A DNA stretch of 64,000 bases. Source: Amycolatopsis sp. CA-230715 (GTDB taxonomy: Bacteria > Actinomycetota > Actinomycetes > Mycobacteriales > Pseudonocardiaceae). Under the pieces are notes generated by a model that saw only the letters and a program-made list of their open reading frames with translations, had not been told where the DNA came from and did not search any database. Position numbers and translations under genes: made by a program. Of the stretch, positions 17,182 through 24,514 are shown in pieces. The number at the start of each line of letters is the position of its first letter. Within the stretch, counting starts at the first letter, position 1. Where the stretch lies: positions 7,935,501-7,999,500 of the forward strand of contig NZ_CP059997.1 in the NCBI RefSeq assembly GCF_018736145.1, given 5' to 3'.

Positions 17182-18654
17182 CTAACCATACAACTTCCGA
17201 ACCAAAGACTTACGCACCTTCCCCGACCCGGTAACCGGCAACGAATCGACGAACACGACAGACCGAGGAACCTTGTATCCAGCAAGTCGACCGCGCAAGA
17301 AAGCAAGCAACTCGTCCTCGCAAACCACAGAACCGGCTTCGAGAACGACGACAGCCAACCCCACCTCGCCCCACTTCTCATCAGGAACCCCGATGACCGC
17401 GCACCTGGAGACCCCGGGAAACGCGCCCAGCTCACGCTCCACCTCGGCAGGATAAACATTCTCCCCACCAGAAATGATCATGTCCTTGAGCCGATCCACG
17501 ATGTAGAAGTACCCGTCCTCATCGACCACGGCCACATCGCCGGAATAGAACCACCCATCGCGCACCGCCGGAGCGGTTTCGCCCCAATACCCGCGCATGA
17601 CGTTCGGCCCGCTGACGATCACTTCCCCTGGCGTACCGGCAGGAACGGGCGAGCCGTCGGAGGAAACGACCCGCACGTCGGTGAAGAACGACGGCACCCC
17701 GGCCGATCCGATCTTCGACCGGACGTGCGCGCGGTCCAGCACCAGCGCCCCTGGCGAGGTTTCGGTCATCCCGTAACCCTGGACGAAACTCAGGCCGCGA
17801 TCGAGGTACCGGCGGATGGTGCCGACCGGTACCGGCGCCCCGCCGCACAGCAGGGTCCGCACGCTCGACAGGTCCGCGTCGGGCCATCGTTCGTGCGCGG
17901 CGATGGCGTCGAACATCGCCGGTACACCGAACATGAGCGTCACGCGGTCCCGTTCGATCGACTCCAGTGTCGCACCGGCGTCGAAGGTCGAATGCAGGAT
18001 GACGGTGCCGCCCTTAAGCAGCGTGGGCAGGCAGATCATGCCCAATGCGGCGGTGTGGAACAGCGGAGCCGCGAACAACGCGCGCTCATCGGCGTGAAGA
18101 TCGTTCTCCACCAAGACGTTGACGCTGTTCCAGGTCAGGTTGCCGTGGGTCAGCATCGCGCCCTTGGGGCGGCCGGTGCTGCCGGAGGTGTACATGATCA
18201 GGCACGTGTCGTCGAGGCTCACCGGTGTGTCGAAGTCTCCCGGGGTGGCAAGCAAATCCTCGTAGTCGTCGCCCACTGGGATCGCGAGGAAGCGCGCGGC
18301 GAGGCCGTCGACGGTGGTGCCGTGCTCCTCGGTGTGGATCAGGACGGTGGCACCGGAGTCGGTCAGCACGTGGTCGATTTCCGGTGCGCTGAGCCGGAAG
18401 TTGACCGGGACGAACACCGCGCCCAGCACCCCGCAGGCGAACAGCGCCTCCAGGTAGACCGGGTGGTTCGGGCCGAGGTACGCGACGCGGTCGCCGGTGC
18501 GCACCCCGGCCGCGGACAGGCCGTGCGCCAACCGGGTCACGCGCTCGTGGAGCTGGGCGTAGGTGGTGTCGCGGCCGTCGTGCCGGACGGCGACCGCGTA
18601 CGGGGACATCCTGGCTCGCCTGGCTGGCCACGAGCCCAGACCTTGGTTGCGCAA
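17182..18654 (-). CDS. fcs: Feruloyl/hydroxycinnamoyl-CoA synthetase
   Basis: 490-residue ANL-superfamily acid-CoA ligase. AMP-binding motifs are MYTSGSTGRPKG, YGMTETSPG and YSGDVAVVDEDGY, with C-terminal Lys in TGSGKVRK. The N-terminus MRNQGLGSWPARRARMSP closely matches the Streptomyces cinnamate:CoA ligase as I remember it, which supports the unusual TTG start at 18654. It follows the ech gene by 22 nt on the same strand, and Amycolatopsis fcs-ech pairs of the same sizes are known from ferulate catabolism. It activates ferulate, coumarate or caffeate to the CoA thioester for the neighbouring hydratase-lyase. No vanillin dehydrogenase gene is in the window. Confidence 0.88.
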   Translation of the reverse strand: MRNQGLGSWPARRARMSPYAVAVRHDGRDTTYAQLHERVTRLAHGLSAAGVRTGDRVAYLGPNHPVYLEALFACGVLGAVFVPVNFRLSAPEIDHVLTDSGATVLIHTEEHGTTVDGLAARFLAIPVGDDYEDLLATPGDFDTPVSLDDTCLIMYTSGSTGRPKGAMLTHGNLTWNSVNVLVENDLHADERALFAAPLFHTAALGMICLPTLLKGGTVILHSTFDAGATLESIERDRVTLMFGVPAMFDAIAAHERWPDADLSSVRTLLCGGAPVPVGTIRRYLDRGLSFVQGYGMTETSPGALVLDRAHVRSKIGSAGVPSFFTDVRVVSSDGSPVPAGTPGEVIVSGPNVMRGYWGETAPAVRDGWFYSGDVAVVDEDGYFYIVDRLKDMIISGGENVYPAEVERELGAFPGVSRCAVIGVPDEKWGEVGLAVVVLEAGSVVCEDELLAFLRGRLAGYKVPRSVVFVDSLPVTGSGKVRKSLVRKLYG

Positions 18655-18676
18655 CGGCTTCGCCCTTTCGCGCGGG

Positions 18677-19537
18677 CTACTTCTCCGGGTCGAACGAGCC
18701 GAGGCCAGGACGGTATGCCTTGTCGTCGAGGAACTGCGAGAGGCCCTTGGCCCGCGCCCCGGCCCGATCGGCGAACTGGGACTGGTCCAGTTTCGCGTAC
18801 AAGTAGTCCTCGGCCTGCTCCCACGGCATCTCCGCGGCGATTTTGTACCCGACCTTCGCCGAGTGCAGCACGACCTGGTTCATCGACGCTAGTTTCACCG
18901 CGACCTCCCGGGTGCGCGCTCGCAACCGGTCGGCTGGCACGGCCTCGTTGACCAGCCGCATCCGCGAAGCCGTGCGGCCGTCGAAGGTTTCCCCGGTCAT
19001 GATGAAGTACAGCGCGTCCCGCTGGCTGACCGTCGCCGCGAGCGCGCGGCTGACCACGCCGCCGGGCGGGATGCCCCAGTTCACCTCCGACAGCCCGAAC
19101 CGCGCTTCCTCGTCGGCGAACGCGAGATCGCACGCCACCAGCGGGGTGAACGCCCCGCCGAAGCACCAGCCGTTGACCATGGCGATGGTCGGCTTGCTCC
19201 AGTTCGACAGCCGCTTCCACTGCCATTCCGCGCTCGCGCGCCGCACCTTGAGCTGTACCGCGGTGCTGCCGGTCGCGTCGACCTCCCGGAAGTACTCCTT
19301 GAGGTCCATCCCGGCGGAGAACGACTCCCCGGTGCCGGTGAGCACGAGCACCCGGCACCGTTCGTCGCCTTCGAGGTGGTCGAGCACGCGGACCATCTCG
19401 TCGTTGAGCGCCGGGTTCATCGCGTTGCGCTTGTCCGGCCGGTTCAGGCTCACCCAGGCGATGCCCTCGTCGAATTCGACCAGGACCGTTTCTCCCCAAG
19501 GCTCTGCCCGTGCACCGCTGTCGATCGCCGCGCTCAT
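18677..19537 (-). CDS. ech: Hydroxycinnamoyl-CoA hydratase-lyase (enoyl-CoA hydratase/aldolase)
   Basis: 286-residue crotonase. The combination FSAGMDLKEYFREVDA, KPTIAMVNGWCFGGAFTPLVACDLA and FGLSEVNWGIPPGG is diagnostic of feruloyl-CoA hydratase-lyase (HCHL/Ech), which hydrates feruloyl-CoA and splits it to vanillin plus acetyl-CoA. The C-terminal DYLYAKLDQSQF and QFLDDKAYRPGL are also typical. It is first in an ech-fcs operon; a small inverted repeat 18 nt upstream is a candidate operator. Confidence 0.93.
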   Translation of the reverse strand: MSAAIDSGARAEPWGETVLVEFDEGIAWVSLNRPDKRNAMNPALNDEMVRVLDHLEGDERCRVLVLTGTGESFSAGMDLKEYFREVDATGSTAVQLKVRRASAEWQWKRLSNWSKPTIAMVNGWCFGGAFTPLVACDLAFADEEARFGLSEVNWGIPPGGVVSRALAATVSQRDALYFIMTGETFDGRTASRMRLVNEAVPADRLRARTREVAVKLASMNQVVLHSAKVGYKIAAEMPWEQAEDYLYAKLDQSQFADRAGARAKGLSQFLDDKAYRPGLGSFDPEK

Positions 19538-19555
19538 CCGCCACCTCGCGTAGAT

Positions 19556-19580
19556 ATCAGGAACCCTGATCTACTTGTAG
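19556..19580. promoter_or_regulatory. Candidate operator upstream of ech-fcs
   Basis: ATCAGG-AAC-CCTGAT inverted repeat at 19556-19570, followed directly by CTACTTGTAG (19571-19580), another short palindrome. Position close to the ech start fits a repressor site. No regulator gene is adjacent. Confidence 0.4.
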
Positions 19581-19606
19581 CAAGGTGCGCGCGGCGGCGT
19601 CAACGC

Positions 19607-20488
19607 TCAGACGGTGACCCGCCAGTTGCTGTTCGGCGAGGGGACTTCGAAGCGCAGCGTCGAGCAGTCGTAGTCGGCGGGGCGCGGGTTCGCGGTGGGC
19701 CGCAGCGGCGAGTTCGACGGTGTCGCCGCCGTCCACTGCCCGCCGACGCGCAGCTTCAGCGAACTGGACTCGAACACCGCGCCCCGCGCGTCGGCGCAGT
19801 AGTAAGCGTTGCCCGTGCTGGGATCGCGCGTCGAATAGAGTTCGAAGATGTCCCAGCCCTCGTTGAGATTGCTCTGGTCGCTCCCGCTCTGCGTGAACAG
19901 GGTGTCCCACGAACCGGTCTTCACGTTGTAGAGCGAGGCGGTCCAGCCGTTGGCCGAAGAATTGGTCCGGATCTCCTGCACGGTATAGGCGGGGTGCCCG
20001 TTCACGGTGCTCGTGTAGGAGGCGAGGAACGCGCTGTCGATCGGCACGACCTTCGCCGGGGAAACGGAATCGCACCAGTCCCAAGCCCAGACCTGCGCGC
20101 CTTGGCCGAGCCCGTAGGCGGTCACGACCTCGATGCACGAATGCCCGGTCGGCTTCATCGTCGGCGCGTACACGACGTCGGCCTGGTTGGAGATCCGCAG
20201 GTTCGGGGTGATGCTGTGCGTCACGACGATGCCGTCAGCGCCACTGGACAACTGCGGCTCCGGGCCCCAGAAGGTGTGCTTCTGCGCGGCGATCCGGGGT
20301 GTCTTTCCCGCTTGTTCGCGGCGCAGCTGGAGAAACCGGTCGGCGGCGGGTCCGGCGGCCGCCTTCGCGGCGTCGCCGGTCAAGCCGGGCACCACCCCGG
20401 CTGGCGCGGCCGAAGCGGGGGAAACCCCGGCGACGACTGCGGTCGTGGTGATCAGGGCAGCACAAACTACGGCGAGCAGCTTCCGCAT
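19607..20488 (-). CDS. Secreted protein of unknown function
   Basis: 293 residues with a Sec signal peptide (MRKLLAVVCAALITTTAVVA, cleavage near ASA-AP). The mature region has aromatic- and Ser/Thr-rich beta-type sequence (AQVWAWDWCDSV, YTVQEIRTNSSANGW, GWDIFELYST) and four Cys in the mature part, so disulfides are likely. It looks like a single-domain extracellular carbohydrate-binding or enzyme-like protein, but I recognise no family. It stands alone between ech (about 70 nt away) and the divergent inhibitor-like gene. Confidence 0.72.
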   Translation of the reverse strand: MRKLLAVVCAALITTTAVVAGVSPASAAPAGVVPGLTGDAAKAAAGPAADRFLQLRREQAGKTPRIAAQKHTFWGPEPQLSSGADGIVVTHSITPNLRISNQADVVYAPTMKPTGHSCIEVVTAYGLGQGAQVWAWDWCDSVSPAKVVPIDSAFLASYTSTVNGHPAYTVQEIRTNSSANGWTASLYNVKTGSWDTLFTQSGSDQSNLNEGWDIFELYSTRDPSTGNAYYCADARGAVFESSSLKLRVGGQWTAATPSNSPLRPTANPRPADYDCSTLRFEVPSPNSNWRVTV

Positions 20489-20779
20489 CGAGCATCTCCT
20501 CGTACTCAGCGAAGGAAACGCGCGGACGGTGGGGGAGGGGAGTGATCCGGCCGCGGGGAAACCGATGGTAGGACCGGGTTTCCGTTGCGGGGCACCGACT
20601 TTAGGCGGGAATCAGCGGAACGCCCTACTTTGGTCCAGCCGCCGAACGGCGGCACGGGCGTGTCAAGTGTTTCGAGCGTTCTCGCAAAGGTTGCCCGCCT
20701 GGCGGTGCGAAGGGTCTGATATCGGCGGACAACGACCTGGCCGAGTGGCGCGGGTCGACGAACCGAGGGGGTTGTCCTG

Positions 20780-21184
20780 ATGCGTTCGAAGGCCTTGACC
20801 TTTTTGACCGCGATCACCGTGGTGGGGACCTCGTTCACGGCTACTGCCGTCGCCGCACCGGCCGACGGCTGCAGCCCCAACTACGTTTGCCTGTACGAGC
20901 ACGCCGATTTCAGTGGCCACTCGATCGTCTTCGAGGCGCCGAGGGAGGTTCCGTTCGACCTCGTCACGCTGGTGTGCCCGGGGTGCGTCAGCTCGAAGCA
21001 TCCGGCGTCGAACGGCCGGTGGAACGATCAGATGAGTTCGTGGATCAACAATTCGGGCACCACCTACTGCTGGTTCTTCGACGAGGACTACGGGGTCGAG
21101 GGGCACGTCATGAACACCTACAGCGCGGTGCGCAGGCTGCCCGATCGCGAGAACGACGAAGCGTCGTCACTCGGCCCGTGCTGA
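20780..21184 (+). CDS. Small secreted protein, peptidase inhibitor I36 family-like
   Basis: 134 residues with a signal peptide ending near VAAPA. The mature part of about 105 residues starts DGCSPNYVCLYEHADFSGHS, the Cys-rich crystallin-like pattern of the peptidase inhibitor I36 family (SMI type) common in Streptomyces and relatives. Six Cys in the mature region suggest three disulfides. Expected role: extracellular protease inhibition. The 291-nt region upstream carries its promoter and that of the divergent secreted protein. Confidence 0.8.
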   Translation: MRSKALTFLTAITVVGTSFTATAVAAPADGCSPNYVCLYEHADFSGHSIVFEAPREVPFDLVTLVCPGCVSSKHPASNGRWNDQMSSWINNSGTTYCWFFDEDYGVEGHVMNTYSAVRRLPDRENDEASSLGPC

Positions 21185-21250
21185 AGCGACCGAGCGGGAC
21201 GAGTTCGTTGGGGGACCGGCATTCGCCACCGCGCGAGCGAGTCCGGTTCG

Positions 21251-21544
21251 CCCCGAAGGTGGCTTTCGCGGACATAGATGCCCCGAAAGCCACGTTCGGG
21301 GCATGAACAGCCCCGGCTCACATACCGCGAGGGCCGGAAAAGTGGCGCTGGATTCCCCGAAGGTGGCCTTCGGGGACCAACGGCACGATGCGGGCTCGCG
21401 TGGGTGGCGGGAGTGCGGTGCGAGGGGTGAGTTCGCGGCGTCTAGCGCCCCGAAGGCCACCTTCGGGGCACGAGCAGCCCTGACCCGCGCACCAGCGAGG
21501 GCCGAGATCGGGACGCTCAACGCCCCAAGAGGAGCCTTCGGCGA
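21251..21544. repeat. Cluster of five short palindromic repeats
   Basis: Five versions of CCCCGAAGG-TGG-CCTTCGGGG within 295 nt between two convergent genes: about 21251-21272, 21281-21302, 21354-21376, 21447-21469 and 21522-21544. Copies 3 and 4 are perfect, with 10-bp arms around a 3-nt spacer; the others are degenerate. They alternate in spacer orientation (TGG or CCA). The open frames across them are repeat artefacts (PKVAFG/PKATFG). Each hairpin could act as a terminator; together they look like a dispersed intergenic palindrome family. Confidence 0.8.
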
Positions 21545-21571
21545 CACCCGCGGCCCGGCCCGCCTCGACCT

Positions 21572-22639
21572 CTATGGGAGCGTCTTTTGGGGCTGGAGAA
21601 CGGTGGATTTCCAGCGGTCGCGTAGTGCGGCGAGGTGGTCGAGGCCGCCGAGGACGGCATCGGTGTCGGACACGAAATCGATGAGGCAGGCGAGGTCGTC
21701 GATGCCGACGGCGGAGAGCCGGTCCAGCATGCGCATGCCGTCGTCGACGGTGCCGAACAGGCCGCCGGTGTCGAAGTACCGGTCGAACGAGTGCTCAACC
21801 AGGAATTCCACGTCCTCGGGATCGAGGTCCTCCGGTTTGACGTCGGGCATGATGTCGCCGGAGGCGCGGGCGATGAGCCCGATCGAGCTGCGCAGGTAGG
21901 CGCAGAACGGGTCGTGCACGATTTCGCGGACTTTCTCGCGGTCGTCGCCGAGGAACGTGTGCAGCATCAGCGCCACATGACCACCGGAACCGTGGTGTTC
22001 GGCGTAGGCGCGGCGGTATTCGGCGATCTTCTTCGCCAGGTCGTCGAGGTCCTGACCGAGCAGGTGGGTGAGCACGCCGACGCCGAGTTCGCCCGCGGCG
22101 CGGAAGGTTTCCGGGCTGCCCGCGCTGGTGAGCCACACCGGCAGGTCCGCCTGCACGGGCGACGGGAACACGCGGACACCGGCCTGCGCGCCGGTGCCGT
22201 CGGGGAACTCCACGGTTTCGCCGCGCCACAGGCGTTTCACGGTCTTGATCGTGTCGCGGACGACGTCGCGGCGGCCGGCGTAGTTCTCCGGGCGGAGGAC
22301 GAAGTCCACCGCGTGCCAGCCGGAGGCGAAGGAAAGACCGACCCGCCCGCCGGACAGACCGTCCACAACAGACCATTCCTCGGCGATCCGCACCGGGTGG
22401 TGCAGCGGCCCGACCACGCTGCCCGCGCGGATGCCGACGCGGCTGGTCACCGCGGCGACCGCGGCGCCGGTGACCGCCGGGTTCGGATACTGCCCGCCGA
22501 ACTCGTGGAAGTGCCGTTCGGGCGTCCACACCGCGGCGAACCCGTGCTCGTCGGCGAAGCGCGCGCCGTCGAGCAGGAGCCGGTACGGCTGCTCGTCCGC
22601 GGTGTTGCCGTTGGCGAAGTAGAACAGGCTGAAATCCAT
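21572..22639 (-). CDS. Luciferase-like FMN-dependent monooxygenase (MupA/Atu3631 type)
   Basis: 355 residues. The N-terminus MDFSLFYFANGN, then VWTPERHFHEFGGQYPNPAV and GLSFASGWHAVDFVL, place it in the MupA/Atu3631 group of luciferase-like monooxygenases, which is enriched in NRPS and PKS clusters. It would use FMNH2 and O2 to oxidise a pathway intermediate or the peptide. GGAG lies 6 nt before the ATG. It is last in the minus-strand operon NRPS-MbtH-MFS-LLM. A stand-alone flavin reductase at the far end of the plus-strand arm (46632) could supply reduced FMN. Confidence 0.87.
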   Translation of the reverse strand: MDFSLFYFANGNTADEQPYRLLLDGARFADEHGFAAVWTPERHFHEFGGQYPNPAVTGAAVAAVTSRVGIRAGSVVGPLHHPVRIAEEWSVVDGLSGGRVGLSFASGWHAVDFVLRPENYAGRRDVVRDTIKTVKRLWRGETVEFPDGTGAQAGVRVFPSPVQADLPVWLTSAGSPETFRAAGELGVGVLTHLLGQDLDDLAKKIAEYRRAYAEHHGSGGHVALMLHTFLGDDREKVREIVHDPFCAYLRSSIGLIARASGDIMPDVKPEDLDPEDVEFLVEHSFDRYFDTGGLFGTVDDGMRMLDRLSAVGIDDLACLIDFVSDTDAVLGGLDHLAALRDRWKSTVLQPQKTLP

Positions 22640-22656
22640 TGTGGTCTCCGGTGAGG

Positions 22657-24270
22657 TCAGGAGCGGCCGGGGCTGTCGGCGGCGAGTTCGGGAACGGTGG
22701 AGCGCGCGCGTTTCGTGTGGCCGCGCACGGCGAGGGTGCCGAGCGCGCCCGCGAAGAGGACCGCCACCGGCAGCAGGTAGCTGAACCGGACCGCGTCCGT
22801 GACGCCTTCGCGGACGGCCGCGCCGCGCGCCGAATCGAGCAGCGAGCGCGGTGCGCCCGCGAGCGCGCCGGTCGTGTCGAGGCGCGCGGCAGCCAGATCG
22901 GGACTGGCTGCCGTGGCGAACGCGTCGACGAACGGCTGGCGGTACGGCGCTGGCAGCACAGCGGCCGCGCTTTGCGCGGCGTCGGTGAGCGACACCGCCA
23001 GCCTGGCCTGCAGCAGCGCGCCGACGAGCGCGCCACCCAGCACGCTGCCGCAGAGTCGCATCATGTTGAACAGCCCGGACGCGGCCCCGGACATGGACGG
23101 TTCGATGTCGTGCATGGCGATCGCGGCCGGTGGCGAAAACACCACGCCCATGCCGATGCCGACGATGACGAGTCCGGGAAGCATGCCGAGCCAGGTCGAG
23201 TCACCTCGCGCGGCGAGCGCCAGGTAGCCGATCCCCACCGCGAAGAGGGCGAATCCGGCGAACATGACGTACTTGCCGCCGAACCGGTCGATGCAGCGCC
23301 CGGCGTAGGGCGCGAACGCGACGGACACCAGCGGCGCGGCGGCGATGGTGAGCCCGGCGGCCACCGGGCTCATGCCGACCGCGGACTGCAGGTGGATGCT
23401 GGTCAGCAGCAGCATCGCGCCGAGCCCGCACGGCAGCGCCACGACCACCACGGCCATCAGCGCGAAGTTGCGCTGGCGGATGATCTCGAACGGCACCAGC
23501 GGATCCCGCCCCTGCCGCCTGCCTTCCAGCACCGCGAACAGAACGAGCACGAGCGCGCCGAGCACCAGCACCACGGGCACCGAAACCGGGCCCCACAACG
23601 TCCCCCACCGGTGCGGCGGGCCTTCGATGAACCCGAACACGAGCAGTGCGAGGCCCGCGGTGAGCACCGCGGTGCCGAGCAGGTCGAGCTTGCGGCGCTG
23701 CTCGCCGCGCAGGTCCGGTACGACGATCGCGCCGAGCACGATGGCGGCCAGCCCGATCGGCACGTTGATGTAGAACACCCACCGCCAGCCGAACGACGAG
23801 ACGATCAGACCGCCGAGCGACGGGCCGATGGCCGCCGACGCCCCGGCGAAGGCGCCCCAGACACCGAGTGCGGCGCCGCGCTTTTCCGCGGGGAAGACCT
23901 TCGACACCACCGCGAGCGACTGCGGTGTGAGCATCGCGCCGCCGACGCCCTGCAGCAACCGCGCGATGATCAGCTGCGTCGGGCTCTGGGCGAGCCCGCA
24001 CAGCGCCGAGCTGATCGTGAACACGCCGAGACCGGCGAGGAAGGTCGCCTTCTGCCCGTAGAGGTCGCCGATGCGGCCGAAGGTGACCAGCAGCACGGCG
24101 TAGGTGAGGACGTACCCGTTGACCACCCACAGGATCTGGTCGAGGTCGGCGCCGAGCCTGTGGCTCATCGCCGGGATGGCGACGTTGACCACGGTGGTGT
24201 CCATCAGCGCCACCGCCTGCCCGAGGCAGAGCACGCTCAACACGAGCCACGGGCTGTGGCTTTTCTTCAC
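22657..24270 (-). CDS. MFS exporter, DHA2 (14-TMS) family
   Basis: 537 residues with about 14 membrane helices. Motifs: LMDTTVVNVAIPAM (motif D1), GRIGDLYGQKATFLAG (motif A) and ARLLQGVGGAMLTPQSLAV (motif B), followed by motif C around GPSLGGLIVSSFGWRWVFYI. These define EmrB/QacA-type proton antiporters. It starts at GTG 24270 with AAAGGAGGG upstream. Its place between MbtH and the LLM gene in the NRPS operon makes it the likely exporter and self-resistance pump for the peptide. Confidence 0.9.
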   Translation of the reverse strand: MKKSHSPWLVLSVLCLGQAVALMDTTVVNVAIPAMSHRLGADLDQILWVVNGYVLTYAVLLVTFGRIGDLYGQKATFLAGLGVFTISSALCGLAQSPTQLIIARLLQGVGGAMLTPQSLAVVSKVFPAEKRGAALGVWGAFAGASAAIGPSLGGLIVSSFGWRWVFYINVPIGLAAIVLGAIVVPDLRGEQRRKLDLLGTAVLTAGLALLVFGFIEGPPHRWGTLWGPVSVPVVLVLGALVLVLFAVLEGRRQGRDPLVPFEIIRQRNFALMAVVVVALPCGLGAMLLLTSIHLQSAVGMSPVAAGLTIAAAPLVSVAFAPYAGRCIDRFGGKYVMFAGFALFAVGIGYLALAARGDSTWLGMLPGLVIVGIGMGVVFSPPAAIAMHDIEPSMSGAASGLFNMMRLCGSVLGGALVGALLQARLAVSLTDAAQSAAAVLPAPYRQPFVDAFATAASPDLAAARLDTTGALAGAPRSLLDSARGAAVREGVTDAVRFSYLLPVAVLFAGALGTLAVRGHTKRARSTVPELAADSPGRS

Positions 24271-24301
24271 GGGCCAACCCTCCTTTGTGGACTGGAGCTG
24301 G

Positions 24302-24514
24302 TCAGCGCCGCCGCTGCGCGTCGATCAGGCTCTGCGGGCGCATGTCGGTCCAGTGCTCTTCGATGTAGTCGAGGCACACCTGCCTCGCGTCGGGGCCGTA
24401 CACGGTTTCCCAGCCATGGGGAACTTCGACGAAATCGGGCCAGATCGAATGCTGGTTCTCGGCGTTGACCAGTACGACGAACGCGGCGTCGGCGGTCTCG
24501 AACGGATTGGTCAC
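24302..24514 (-). CDS. MbtH-like protein
   Basis: 70 residues starting at a GTG that overlaps the NRPS stop (GTGA). Family signature: NPFE at the N-terminus, NAENQHSIWPDFVEVPHGW, and the C-terminal YIEEHWTDMRPQSL. MbtH proteins bind A domains and enable their folding and activity. It is coupled to the preceding NRPS gene, with GGAG 7 nt before the start inside the NRPS 3' end. Confidence 0.95.
   Translation of the reverse strand: MTNPFETADAAFVVLVNAENQHSIWPDFVEVPHGWETVYGPDARQVCLDYIEEHWTDMRPQSLIDAQRRR

Noticed and set aside
21251..21544. CRISPR array
   Set aside because: Repeats are palindromes of ~22 nt with unequal spacers and no cas genes; they are an intergenic palindrome family.
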